Origin: Sphingopyxis sp. LC81
GTDB taxonomy: Bacteria > Pseudomonadota > Alphaproteobacteria > Sphingomonadales > Sphingomonadaceae
DNA: 64,000 bases
Assembly: GCF_000756375.1 (NCBI RefSeq)
Contig: NZ_JNFD01000009.1
Location: forward strand, 1 to 64,000
Reading direction: 5' to 3'
Shown here piece by piece: positions 46,304 through 55,148 of the stretch. Below the pieces are notes generated by a model. The model made no database searches. It worked only from the letters and a program-made list of their open reading frames with translations, and was not told the DNA's origin. The position numbers were made by a program, and so were the translations under genes. Each line of letters begins with the position of its first letter. The first letter of the stretch is position 1.

Positions 46304-46374
46304 CTTGGGGTGTCGGCGCAGGCGGGGAGGGGAGGGGGAGGGTGCCCGCGCCAACGATAGGAAGGTGAAAGCCC

Positions 46375-47112
46375 TTAGGCGGCCTTCATCTTCGAAGTGA
46401 TGACCGAAACGCGGTTCGAGATCGGCGCGAAGCTGTCGTTCGTCAGCTTGACGACGAGTTCGCTGGTCTTCGAGGTCTGCGCAACGGCGGCGTCGAACGC
46501 CTTCTTGCTGTTTTCGGCATAGAGCTTGAAGAAGTCGGCCGGGGTCTTGACGGCGGTGTAGCCCTTCAGCGCGGCGGTCGTGTCTTCAAAGCTCTTGCGA
46601 GCATAGGTCACGCCTTCCTGGCCGAGCGTTTCGATGCCCTTGGCAGCGATCTTGCCGGCTTCGACGAGCGCTTCGACGTTCGCCTTGTTGAATTCGACGG
46701 CGTCTTCAGCAAGCTTGCTGGTCTTGCTCATCGCTTCCTTGGCCTTCTCGTTGAAGTCGGCGGTCAGGGCTTCGGCGCGGGTCTTCGCTTCGTCGGCGAA
46801 CTTCTTGACGGTGTCGTTCATGGTCTTGAATCCTTTGGTGGCGGCAGCGACCGGCTTCGGCGCGACCTTGGTCTGGGGTGCAATGGTCTTCGCAGCCGTC
46901 TTGGGAGCGGCCTTCTTTGCTGCCGGCTTTGCGGCTTTCTTTTGGACCGGCTTGGCCTTCGCCTTGACGATCTTGGTCTTTACGGGCGTCGCGGTCTTTT
47001 CGGCTGCCGGAGCAGCAACAACCGGGGCCGCCGGAGTCGCCACCGGCTTGGCGGGGGTTTCCAGCGTCGCGGCTTCGAAAGCCTTTTCGGCACTATCCAT
47101 CTTGGTAGCCAT
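46375..47112 (-). CDS. Phasin family protein
   Basis: The protein has 245 residues. The first 100 residues are rich in Ala, Pro and Lys (a basic, low-complexity segment), and the C-terminal 145 form the helical phasin domain. Phasins coat PHA granules and control their number. ATG 47112 follows AAGGAG with 8-bp spacing; the frame continues upstream to 47220 but without support. Two PhaR-like sites sit in the promoter region, and PHA synthase is next to it on the same strand. Confidence 0.88.
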   Translation of the reverse strand: MATKMDSAEKAFEAATLETPAKPVATPAAPVVAAPAAEKTATPVKTKIVKAKAKPVQKKAAKPAAKKAAPKTAAKTIAPQTKVAPKPVAAATKGFKTMNDTVKKFADEAKTRAEALTADFNEKAKEAMSKTSKLAEDAVEFNKANVEALVEAGKIAAKGIETLGQEGVTYARKSFEDTTAALKGYTAVKTPADFFKLYAENSKKAFDAAVAQTSKTSELVVKLTNDSFAPISNRVSVITSKMKAA

Positions 47113-47130
47113 CGGGACAACTCCTTTATG

Positions 47131-47193
47131 TTGCACTGCACAATATAGGAGGCGATCGGCGATTTCAAGAGAAATTTTGTGCAGTGCACAAAA
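47131..47193. promoter_or_regulatory. Two PhaR-like sites upstream of the phasin gene
   Basis: TTGCACTGCACAA (47131-47143) and TTTTGTGCAGTGCACAAAA (47175-47193) both contain the core TTGTGCAGTGCA or its complement. The second is a perfect 9-1-9 palindrome. The centres lie about 47 bp apart. PhaR repressors of several PHA producers bind TGC-rich dyads, so repression of the phasin promoter until PHA is made is likely. No phaR is in the window. Confidence 0.6.
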
Positions 47194-47235
47194 ATAGTTC
47201 GAGCGCCGGCCCGAAGGCAATATATTCGCGGGATA

Positions 47236-49014
47236 TTACCGCTGTTTGACGTAGCGGCCGGGGGCGTCCTCGATGGCCTTTTTGGCGCCTTTTCCGGGGA
47301 TGCGCGCGCCCTTTACCGGGATTTTTGCGCTATCCCGCTGCGCAATCCACTCGATCCAGTGCGGCCACCAGCTGCCCTTGGTCTCGCTCGCGCTCGCAAC
47401 AAAATCGTCGAGCGTCGCGGCGCTGCTGTCGCCCGTCCAATATTGATATTTGCCCGCTGCGGGCGGGTTGACCACCCCCGCGATATGGCCCGATCCGGCG
47501 AGCAGGAAGGTCTTGGGGCCCGAAAGATGGTCCATCAGCCGCCAGACGCTGGCGAGCGGCGCGATATGATCCTCGCGCCCTGCCTGGATATAGGCGGGGG
47601 TCTCGATCTTCCTGAGATCGATCGGCGTGCCCATCACCGACAGGCTGTTCGGGATCACCATGCGATTGTCGCGGTACAGGTCGACCAGATATTGCCGGTG
47701 CCACTTCGCGGGTAGGTTCGTCGTGTCGCCGTTCCAATAGAGGAGGTCGAAGGGCGGATAGTCGTTGCCGAGCAGGTAATTGCTGACGACATAATTCCAG
47801 ATCAGGTCGCGTCCGCGCAACGAGTTGAAGGTCGCGGCCATATAGCGGCCGTCGAGATAGCCCGGCGCCGACAGCTGCTGCAGCAGCGCCAGATAGCTGT
47901 CGTCGACGAACATCTTGAGGTCGCCGGCCTGCTCGAAATCGACCTGCGCGGTGAAGAAGGTCACCGACTGGACCTTGTCGGCCTCGCCGCGCGCCGACAG
48001 CATCGCGAGCGTCGCGGCCAATGTCGTGCCCGCAACGCAATAACCGATCGTATGGACCGCGGGAACATCGAGGAGCCCACGCACCGTGTCGATCGCATCG
48101 ACCTGCGCCGCGACATAATCGTCCCACGCGATTTCGCTCATCGACGCGTCGGCCGATTTCCACGACACGACGAACACCGACAATCCCTGTCCGACCGCCC
48201 AGGCGACAAAGCTTTTCGCGGGATTGAGGTCGAGGATGTAGAAGCGGTTGATCCACGGCGGGAAGATGACGAGCGGGACGGCGAGCACCTCCTTCGTCGT
48301 CGGGGCGTAGTGGATCAGCTGGTAAAGATCGGTCTCGTGGATCACCTTGCCCGGCGTCGTCGCGATATTGACCCCGACCTCGAACGCGTCGGGATCGACA
48401 TGGCTCAATTGCCCGCGCGACAGGTCGTTCAGCATATGGCGGAGCCCCTTGAGCAGGCTTTCGCCGCGCGTTTCGACCGCGCGCTTGATCACTTCGGGAT
48501 TGGTGAGCGCCAGATTGGTCGGCGCCATCGCATCGGCCATCGCCTTTGCGGCGAACTCCATCTTTGCACGCGCCGCGGGGTCTAGCCCCTCGAACTGGCG
48601 CGTCGTCGCGAGCATCTGTTCGGCGAGCAGGCCATAGGTCTGGCGGATCATCGCGAACACCGGATTGGCGGTCCATTCGGAATCGGTGAAGCGGCGATCC
48701 TTCGCGCCCTCGGCCGGCGCGTCGGGCGCGATCGGCTGGCCGATGCTCGCAAGCGAGGTCCAGAAGGCGACGCCCTGGTCCCACATCTTCGACGATTGCT
48801 CGGTCCACAGCTTCGTCGTCGGATTGTCGAGCCATTTGGCGGGGTCGAACAGCGCCGCGGCACTCGCATTGCCGTCGTTCGCCTGACCCAGCGCATATTC
48901 GAGCATCATCTGCTGCGCGCGGCCGATCACGCTCGCCCAATGCTGCATGTCGTCGGGGGATGGCATGAAGGGATTCGGCGTTTCGATCGTGTCGTCCTTG
49001 CCCGTGTCGCTCAT
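47236..49014 (-). CDS. phaC: Poly(3-hydroxyalkanoate) synthase, class I
   Basis: PhaC polymerises hydroxyacyl-CoA at the granule surface. The 592-residue length fits class I. The lipase-like box with the catalytic Cys is GYCVAG (about residue 326), and the catalytic His is in GSGHIAG near the C-terminus. The conserved N-terminal region and PPWINRFYILDL are present. It lies 123 bp upstream of the phasin gene on the same strand. Neither phaA nor phaB is adjacent. Confidence 0.96.
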   Translation of the reverse strand: MSDTGKDDTIETPNPFMPSPDDMQHWASVIGRAQQMMLEYALGQANDGNASAAALFDPAKWLDNPTTKLWTEQSSKMWDQGVAFWTSLASIGQPIAPDAPAEGAKDRRFTDSEWTANPVFAMIRQTYGLLAEQMLATTRQFEGLDPAARAKMEFAAKAMADAMAPTNLALTNPEVIKRAVETRGESLLKGLRHMLNDLSRGQLSHVDPDAFEVGVNIATTPGKVIHETDLYQLIHYAPTTKEVLAVPLVIFPPWINRFYILDLNPAKSFVAWAVGQGLSVFVVSWKSADASMSEIAWDDYVAAQVDAIDTVRGLLDVPAVHTIGYCVAGTTLAATLAMLSARGEADKVQSVTFFTAQVDFEQAGDLKMFVDDSYLALLQQLSAPGYLDGRYMAATFNSLRGRDLIWNYVVSNYLLGNDYPPFDLLYWNGDTTNLPAKWHRQYLVDLYRDNRMVIPNSLSVMGTPIDLRKIETPAYIQAGREDHIAPLASVWRLMDHLSGPKTFLLAGSGHIAGVVNPPAAGKYQYWTGDSSAATLDDFVASASETKGSWWPHWIEWIAQRDSAKIPVKGARIPGKGAKKAIEDAPGRYVKQR

Positions 49015-49128
49015 GCTCGTTCCTGCTGGTCAGTGCGGATAATATGCCTATAACAAGCCGCGATGCGGCTGGCGAGATTGCCGCGCGCGTCAACCACACC
49101 TAATGCAAAGGAGTTGTTCTAGTTTCCC

Positions 49129-50343
49129 ATGTCCGAAGATGAATTCTATCGCATCAAGCGCCTGCCGCCCTATGTCATCGCTGAAGTCAATGCGATGCGT
49201 GCGGCCGCCCGCGCCGCGGGAGAAGACATCATCGACCTGGGGATGGGCAACCCCGACCTGCCGCCGCCCGCGCATGTGATCGAAAAGCTCTGCGAAGTCG
49301 CGATGAAGCCCGACGCGCACGGCTATTCGCAGTCGAAGGGCATTCCGGGCCTGCGCCGCGCGCAGGCGAATTATTACGCGCGCCGCTTCAACGTCGAACT
49401 CGACCCCGAAACCGAGGTCGTCGTGACGATGGGGTCGAAGGAAGGGCTCGCGAGCCTTGCGACCGCGATCACCGGTCCCGGCGACGTCGTGCTCGCGCCG
49501 AACCCGAGCTACCCGATCCACACCTTCGGTTTCATCATCGCGGGCGCGACGATCCGCAGCGTGCCGACGACGCCCGACGAGAATTACTGGCGCGCGCTCG
49601 ACCGCGCGATGGCGTTCACCGTGCCGCGCCCGTCGATCCTAGTCGTCAACTATCCGTCGAACCCGACCGCCGAGGCGGTCGACCTCGCTTTCTATGAGCG
49701 CCTCGTCGCGTGGGCGAAGGAGAACAAGGTCTGGGTCCTGAGCGACCTTGCCTATTCGGAACTCTATTACGACGGCAACCCGACGCCCTCGATCCTGCAG
49801 GTGCCGGGCGCGAAGGACGTCGCGATCGAATTCACCTCGATGTCGAAAACCTATTCGATGGCGGGCTGGCGCATGGGCTTTGCGGTCGGCAACAAGCGGC
49901 TGATCGCGGCGATGACGCGCGTCAAATCCTACCTCGACTATGGCGCGTTCACGCCGATTCAGGCCGCAGCGTGCGCCGCGCTTAACGGTCCGCAGGACAT
50001 CGTCGCAAAGAACCGTGAGCTCTATCAAAAGCGGCGCGACGTGATGGTCGAAAGCTTCGGCCGTGCAGGGTGGGACATCCCCAGCCCGAAAGCGTCGATG
50101 TTCGCCTGGGCACCGCTTCCCCCCGCGTTGAAGGAAATGGGGAGCCTCGAATTTTCGAAGCAATTGCTCACCCACGCCAAGGTCGCGGTCGCGCCGGGCG
50201 TCGGTTATGGCGAGGATGGCGAAGGCTATGTCCGCATCGCGATGGTCGAGAATGAGCAGCGCATCCGCCAGGCGGCGCGCAACGTCCGCAAGTTCCTTGC
50301 AATGCACGGTGTGAACACGCCCTCGGTCGCCGCCGGGGGATGA
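49129..50343 (+). CDS. Class I/II aminotransferase (AlaC-like)
   Basis: This PLP aminotransferase has 404 residues. VNYPSNPTAE and the lysine motif TSMSKTYSMAGWRMG (PLP Lys near residue 240) place it with the AlaC and LL-diaminopimelate aminotransferase group; alanine synthesis from pyruvate and glutamate is the best guess. Its stop overlaps the start of the DUF2721 gene as ATGA. It is divergent from phaC over 114 bp. Confidence 0.9.
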   Translation: MSEDEFYRIKRLPPYVIAEVNAMRAAARAAGEDIIDLGMGNPDLPPPAHVIEKLCEVAMKPDAHGYSQSKGIPGLRRAQANYYARRFNVELDPETEVVVTMGSKEGLASLATAITGPGDVVLAPNPSYPIHTFGFIIAGATIRSVPTTPDENYWRALDRAMAFTVPRPSILVVNYPSNPTAEAVDLAFYERLVAWAKENKVWVLSDLAYSELYYDGNPTPSILQVPGAKDVAIEFTSMSKTYSMAGWRMGFAVGNKRLIAAMTRVKSYLDYGAFTPIQAAACAALNGPQDIVAKNRELYQKRRDVMVESFGRAGWDIPSPKASMFAWAPLPPALKEMGSLEFSKQLLTHAKVAVAPGVGYGEDGEGYVRIAMVENEQRIRQAARNVRKFLAMHGVNTPSVAAGG

Positions 50344-50825
50344 CGGGCCTCGACGCCGGCGCGATTGCGCAGACGATTCAGCTGTCGGTCACGCCGGTGT
50401 TCCTGCTGGTGGCGACCGGCAGCCTGCTCAACGTCATCGCGGGCCGCCTCGCGCGTGTCGTCGACCGCTCGCGCAATCTGATGGAGCGCTGGCCTGAGAC
50501 CGAGGGCGTCGAGCATGAGCGCATCGTCGCCGAGCTGCGCATCGCCGATCGCAGGATGGGGATCATCAACAATTCGATCCTCTCCGCGGTGGCGTGCGGG
50601 ATCGTCGTCTGCCTGCTCGTCGCGCTGCTGTTCACGCAGGCCTTTACCGGCATCAACCTCGGCGTCGCGGCGTCATGGGCCTTTGCGGTTGCGATGCTGT
50701 TGCTGCTCGTCTCGCTGATCCTTTTTCTCGTCGAGGTGCGGCTTGCGGTGCGCGCGATCCATGTTCCGATGGAATTGCTCGAGCTTGAGGAAATGGGCTG
50801 GAAGAAGCGGCGCGACCGGCGCTGA
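50340..50825 (+). CDS. DUF2721 family membrane protein
   Basis: The protein has 161 residues with three hydrophobic helices (about 12-35, 80-100 and 110-135) and a charged cytoplasmic segment between the first two that contains GRLARVVDRSRNLM. This resembles the DUF2721 family, whose function is unknown. The start ATG overlaps the aminotransferase stop as ATGA, so the two are co-translated, but a metabolic link is not evident. Confidence 0.8.
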   Translation: MTGLDAGAIAQTIQLSVTPVFLLVATGSLLNVIAGRLARVVDRSRNLMERWPETEGVEHERIVAELRIADRRMGIINNSILSAVACGIVVCLLVALLFTQAFTGINLGVAASWAFAVAMLLLLVSLILFLVEVRLAVRAIHVPMELLELEEMGWKKRRDRR

Positions 50826-50918
50826 CAAAGGGAGGGCGATGGCTCGTCGAAGAAGCTTCGCCATCACCCCGTGCGGCCGCCACAGCCGGTGCATATTTTC
50901 CTCCGTCCGTTCGATGGG

Positions 50919-50936
50919 TTCCCGCTTTCGCGGGAA
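50919..50936. repeat. Short palindrome (TTCCCGC type)
   Basis: TTCCCGC-TTTC-GCGGGAA is a perfect 7-bp stem with a four-base loop, followed by TGACGAA. It resembles the short arms of the dispersed palindromes elsewhere in the window and could also work as a weak terminator for the preceding genes. Confidence 0.6.
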
Positions 50937-50957
50937 TGACGAAGTTGGTGTTACGAG

Positions 50958-51193
50958 CTAGGGCGTCACGCGCTTCCGGTTCGCCTTCACATAGGCATAG
51001 TCTGCGGCACCCGCAGCCGTGGGAAGCGGCCCCGCCGCCTCGATATTGTCCTTGAGCAGGATGGGGATGCCATAGAGCGGGCCGCGCGTCACGGCGTCCT
51101 TGCCCTCGACCTTGGGAGCGGCGGCGGCATCGCGGAGGCCGCTGGAGCGATCGCGAGAAGCGCGGCGGCGCCGAACAGCGAAAATTTTTGCAT
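50958..51193 (-). pseudogene. Remnant of an exported amidase
   Basis: ATG 51193 opens a signal peptide (MQKFSLFGAAALLAIAPAA) that runs into a stop after about 34 codons. In another minus-strand frame the same region encodes GPLYGIPILLKDNIEA, the highly conserved amidase-signature segment, followed directly by a tail, YAYVKANRKRVTP, resembling the C-terminus of amidases, and a stop at 50958. Most of the catalytic core between these parts is missing. At least one frameshift and one large internal deletion are needed to explain it. Confidence 0.75.
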
Positions 51194-51304
51194 GAGCTGC
51201 AGGCTGGCAGCCGTAGCGGCAATTGCAAACGGGCAATTTCGGTTCGCCCCAACGGCGTTGACACCACTCCCCCCGGTCTGCTCCCTTGGTGGCGGGAGAT
51301 ATAA

Positions 51305-52618
51305 ATGACCGATAAAGCTGCCTCGTCGCAGGGCATCGCCTCACCGGCCACCGGCGTTTCCGCAGAGACGCGGACGATGCTGTGGATCCTGCTGATCGTC
51401 TATATCTTCAATTTCCTCGACCGGCAGATCGTCAACATCCTCGCCGAACCGATCAAGGCCGACCTCGGCTTGTCCGACACGCAGCTCGGTCTGCTCGCCG
51501 GCCCCGCCTTCGCGGTCTTCTATGCGCTGCTCGGCATCCCGATCGCGCGCTACGCCGACAAGCAGGGGACGAACCGGGTGCGGCTGATCTCGCTCTCGCT
51601 CGCAGTCTGGTCGGCGATGACCGCGATATGCGGGCTGGCGCAGAATTTCGTGCAATTGCTCCTCGCGCGCATCGGCGTCGGGGTCGGCGAGGCGGGGTGC
51701 ACCCCTGCGGCGCATTCGCTGATTTCGGACAGCGTGGCGCCCGAAAAACGCTCGTCGGCGATCGCTTTCTATGGCCTCGGCGTGCCGATCGGGTCGCTGC
51801 TTGGGCTGATCATCGGCGGGATCGTCAACGATCTTTATGGCTGGCGCATCGCGTTGATGCTCGTCGGCGCGCCGGGCTTGCTGCTTGCGCTCGTCGTCTT
51901 GTTCGTGATGCGCGAACCGCGGCACAGCCGGACTGCCGAAGCCGCGGCGGCGGCCGCCGCAACGGTGCCGCTGTCAACCGGTGAAGCGTTGCGCGAAATC
52001 TTCGCCTCGCGCGCCTTCGTCTATATTTTGATCGCGGCGTCGGTCACCGCCTTCCTCGGCTATGGCAAGGGGCTGTGGACGATCAGCTTCTTCATCCGCA
52101 GCCACGGCCTGTCGACGACCGAGGCGGGGCTGTCGATGGCGGTTGTGCTCGGGCTGGCGGGCGCGGTCGGGACCTGGCTCGGCGGCAAGCTCGCCGACAA
52201 GTTCGGCGCGCGCGACAAACGGCACATCCTGACCTTTCCCGCTTATGGCATGGCGGTCGCGGCGCCGGTGCTGTTTCTCGGCTATTTCATGGAGGATTGG
52301 CGGATCGCGGTCGCGCTGCTCGTCCTGCCGACGATGCTCAACGCCGCCTATTACGGCCCCGCCTATGGCTGCGTACAGGGGCTGGTCCAGCCGCGCGCGC
52401 GCGCCGTCGCGGCGTCGATCATGCTGTTCGGCCAGAATCTGATCGGGCTGGGGCTCGGGCCGTTCCTCTTCGGCGTGTTGTCCGACGCGCTTCAGCCGGT
52501 GGCGGGGCAGGAAAGCGTCCGCTGGGTGCTTTACGGCGCGGCGTGGCTCGGGCTGATCCCGGCCTTCTTCTTCTGGCGCGCGAGTCTGCGGCTGAAGACC
52601 GAGCTCAAGTCGGGTTAG
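51305..52618 (+). CDS. MFS transporter
   Basis: The protein has 437 residues and 12 predicted membrane helices of the major facilitator superfamily. The first helix FNFLDRQIVNILAEP and the loop PIARYADKQGTNR match the spinster-like and sphingolipid or aromatic-acid transporter groups. The substrate is unknown. ATG 51305 follows GGGAG with 7-bp spacing. The stop overlaps the convergent FMN reductase gene by 4 bp. Confidence 0.92.
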   Translation: MTDKAASSQGIASPATGVSAETRTMLWILLIVYIFNFLDRQIVNILAEPIKADLGLSDTQLGLLAGPAFAVFYALLGIPIARYADKQGTNRVRLISLSLAVWSAMTAICGLAQNFVQLLLARIGVGVGEAGCTPAAHSLISDSVAPEKRSSAIAFYGLGVPIGSLLGLIIGGIVNDLYGWRIALMLVGAPGLLLALVVLFVMREPRHSRTAEAAAAAAATVPLSTGEALREIFASRAFVYILIAASVTAFLGYGKGLWTISFFIRSHGLSTTEAGLSMAVVLGLAGAVGTWLGGKLADKFGARDKRHILTFPAYGMAVAAPVLFLGYFMEDWRIAVALLVLPTMLNAAYYGPAYGCVQGLVQPRARAVAASIMLFGQNLIGLGLGPFLFGVLSDALQPVAGQESVRWVLYGAAWLGLIPAFFFWRASLRLKTELKSG

Positions 52619-53205
52619 AAGGGCGCGCCGGCCTCGGCGCGTTGCGCCTTGGCCGCATCGACCCACCAGCCCAGGTCGTCGGCAAAACGCGGGAAGGCCT
52701 TGGCGAGCCGCCCGCCATCTTCGCCCGCAGGCTGGCCGCCGGCATCGAAAGCCCCACCGATGCGCGCGAGGCCAAGCGGCGTCGAGATGACGACCATCCC
52801 CATCGCGCCAAGCGTCGTGCGCCACGCGGTCGCCGACCGGACCCCGGCAAATGGACCCGCCGAATAGGAGGCGATCGCGGCGGGACGCCACGCGAAGCCG
52901 GTGAGATAATGGTCGACGAGATTCTTGAGCCCCGGCTGGAGCCCGCCATTATATTCGCCCGTGACGAAGACATAGCCATCGGCGGCGGCGATCTTCGCGG
53001 CGAGGTCGGCCATCGCCGCCGGTGCCTCGCCCGCGGCATAATCGCTGAAGCGCTGGTCGAGCATCGGCAGGTCGACCGCCTTGGCGTCGACCAGTTCGGC
53101 GCTGTCACCACGCGCGTTCAACGCCTCGACGATCCAGCGCGCGAGCTTGATGCCCTGCCGGTCGCGGCGATAGCTGCCGTAGAAAACGAGGATATGGCGG
53201 GACAT
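52615..53205 (-). CDS. NADPH-dependent FMN reductase family protein
   Basis: The protein has 196 residues and the flavodoxin-like fold. FYGSYRRDRQG at the start is the FMN phosphate loop, and VFVTGEYNGGLQPGLKNLVDH is the conserved flavin and dimer region. It would reduce flavin or quinone compounds with NAD(P)H. It is a single gene. The remnant of an L,D-transpeptidase lies just upstream. Confidence 0.92.
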   Translation of the reverse strand: MSRHILVFYGSYRRDRQGIKLARWIVEALNARGDSAELVDAKAVDLPMLDQRFSDYAAGEAPAAMADLAAKIAAADGYVFVTGEYNGGLQPGLKNLVDHYLTGFAWRPAAIASYSAGPFAGVRSATAWRTTLGAMGMVVISTPLGLARIGGAFDAGGQPAGEDGGRLAKAFPRFADDLGWWVDAAKAQRAEAGAPF

Positions 53206-53214
53206 GGCGGGCTC

Positions 53215-53325
53215 CTAGGGTCGGATGGTGATCGGGGTGCCGTCGGGGACGATGTCCCAGAGCTGTTTTATCTCGGTATTCGACAAGGCGATACAGCCGT
53301 CGGTCCAATCGCGCGATGGCAAAGG
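53215..53325 (-). pseudogene. C-terminal remnant of an L,D-transpeptidase
   Basis: On the minus strand the frame ending at the stop 53217-53215 reads SRDWTDGCIALSNTEIKQL and then WDIVPDGTPITIRP. The WTDGCIALSN segment is the YkuD active-site motif with its catalytic Cys. No start codon or N-terminal domain exists; the fragment begins at the stop codon of the Lrp gene, in the same frame. An otherwise complete gene appears to have been truncated when the Lrp-MGL block came next to it. Confidence 0.75.
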
Positions 53326-53784
53326 TCAGATAGGTAACGGCAGGATTCGGCTTTGCTTGACGACGCCGTAGGCGAGGCTGGTGTCGATCGATGCGATGCC
53401 TTCGATGGCGTGCAGCCGTTGGCGAACGAAATGCTCATAGCCGTCGAGGTCGGCGGCGACGACGCGCAACAGATAATCGATCTCGCCAGTCATCAGGAAA
53501 CAGTCGAGAATGTCGTCGATCGTTGCGATGGCCGCTTCGAAAGCGCCGACCGTTGCCTGATCATGCTTGCTGAGCTTTATGCCGACGAAAACCGTGATCG
53601 GATAGCCCATCGCGCGTTGATCGACGAGCGCGGCATAGCCCGTGATCACCCCCTTCGCCTCGAGCAGGCGGACGCGGCGCAGGCATGGGGAGGGCGACAG
53701 ATTGACCGCGGCGGCGAGATCCTGATTGCTCAAGCGGCCATCGGCCATCAATGCGCGAATAATCTGGTGATCTTTGCGGTCCAT
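53326..53784 (-). CDS. Lrp/AsnC family transcriptional regulator
   Basis: The protein has 152 residues: an N-terminal HTH (about 1-60, NQDLAAAVNLSPSPCLRRVRLL) and a C-terminal RAM ligand-binding domain. ATG 53784 begins the normal family start MDRKDHQIIRAL; the frame extends further upstream without support. It is divergent from methionine gamma-lyase, the layout of the mdeR-mdeA pair of Pseudomonas putida, so it probably responds to methionine or a related amino acid. Confidence 0.92.
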   Translation of the reverse strand: MDRKDHQIIRALMADGRLSNQDLAAAVNLSPSPCLRRVRLLEAKGVITGYAALVDQRAMGYPITVFVGIKLSKHDQATVGAFEAAIATIDDILDCFLMTGEIDYLLRVVAADLDGYEHFVRQRLHAIEGIASIDTSLAYGVVKQSRILPLPI

Positions 53785-53901
53785 TGGCGAATCCTTGGCA
53801 GATAATTCCAATATTGATGGATATGGTGGCATACATAGGCAGCACCTGCCAGCGTCCATTTGCTAGGAACGCAGGAACAAATCGCTGCAGGAGCCCGCCC
53901 C

Positions 53902-55122
53902 ATGTCGTCCTTTCCGCATTCCGCATTTTCCACGCGCGCGATCCATGCGGGTTATGACGCAACACAGCATGACGGTGCGCTGGTGCCGCCGCTGCACCTG
54001 TCGTCGACCTTCGTGTTCGAGACCGCTGAAGCGGGCGCGGAGCTCTTTGCCGGGGCGCGCGAGGGCTATTTCTACAGCCGGATTGCCAACCCCACGGTCG
54101 ATCTGCTGGAAAGGCGGCTTGCTACGCTGGAGGGCGCCGAGGCGGCGGTGGCGACGGCTTCGGGGATGGGCGCCATCGCCGCGGTATTCTGGTCTTTCCT
54201 GAAACCCGGCGACGAAGTGATCGTCGACAAGACGCTCTATGGCTGCACCTTTGCCTTCATGCGTCACGGTCTTGCCCGCTTCGGGGTCACCGTCACGCAT
54301 GTCGACCTGACCGATCCGGGCAATCTGGTCGCTGCGATCGGCGATGCGACGAAAATCGTCTATTTCGAAACACCCGCCAATCCCAATATGCGTCTGGTCG
54401 ACATCGCCGCCATCGCGGCGATCGCGCGCGAGCACGACGCGCGCACGGTGGTCGACAACACCTATGCGACGCCGGTGCTGACGCAGCCTATCACGCTGGG
54501 CGCCGACATTGTTGTTCATTCGGCGACCAAATATCTTGGCGGGCATGGCGATCTGGTCGGGGGTATCGCGCTCGGCACCCAGGCCGACATGCAGATGGTG
54601 CGGCTCGTCGGCGTCAAGGATATGACGGGCGCGGTCATGGCGCCGTTCAATGCGATGCTGGTACTGCGCGGGCTGAAGACGCTCAAGCTGCGCATGGCCG
54701 AACATTGCCGTTCCGCGCTGTCGGTTGCGGCGATGCTCGATGCGCATCCCGCGGTGGCGGCGGTTCATTATCCGGGGCTGTCAGGCTTTGGGCAGCATGA
54801 TCTGGCCCGGCGTCAGATGCCGGGATTCGGCGGCATGATCGCCTTCGAACTGAGGGGCGGCCACGCGGCCGGTGTGGCGATGATGAACCGCCTGGCGCTG
54901 GTCCAGCGCGCGGTGTCGCTGGGCGATGCCGAAAGCCTGATCCAGCATCCCGCGAGCATGACGCATTCGACCTATACGCCCGAGGAACGCCGCGAGCACG
55001 GCATCTCGGACGGGCTCGTGCGCCTGTCGGTCGGACTGGAAGAAGTCGAGGACATCATCGCCGACCTCGCGCAGGCACTCGACCAGGCGGTGCTGGTTGG
55101 GGAGGAAGCGGCCGACGCCTGA
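53902..55122 (+). CDS. Methionine gamma-lyase
   Basis: This PLP enzyme has 406 residues and splits methionine into methanethiol, ammonia and 2-oxobutyrate. YGCTFAF holds the Cys at about residue 115 that is characteristic of true methionine gamma-lyases, and SATKYLGGH holds the PLP lysine (about 210). ATG 53902 follows AGGAG with 9-bp spacing. It is divergent from the Lrp regulator. It is a different gene from the related enzyme at 21074. Confidence 0.93.
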   Translation: MSSFPHSAFSTRAIHAGYDATQHDGALVPPLHLSSTFVFETAEAGAELFAGAREGYFYSRIANPTVDLLERRLATLEGAEAAVATASGMGAIAAVFWSFLKPGDEVIVDKTLYGCTFAFMRHGLARFGVTVTHVDLTDPGNLVAAIGDATKIVYFETPANPNMRLVDIAAIAAIAREHDARTVVDNTYATPVLTQPITLGADIVVHSATKYLGGHGDLVGGIALGTQADMQMVRLVGVKDMTGAVMAPFNAMLVLRGLKTLKLRMAEHCRSALSVAAMLDAHPAVAAVHYPGLSGFGQHDLARRQMPGFGGMIAFELRGGHAAGVAMMNRLALVQRAVSLGDAESLIQHPASMTHSTYTPEERREHGISDGLVRLSVGLEEVEDIIADLAQALDQAVLVGEEAADA

Positions 55123-55148
55123 CGCGCGCCGGCCGCTTGGGCTCCGGC

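Larger units (their letters stand above)
50826..51304. other. Gene-poor region between DUF2721 and MFS genes
   Basis: The 479-bp gap holds a short palindrome at 50919-50936 and a decayed amidase on the minus strand (50958-51193). No intact gene could be recognised. A 232-codon minus-strand frame across it is not supported by any domain. Confidence 0.6.
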
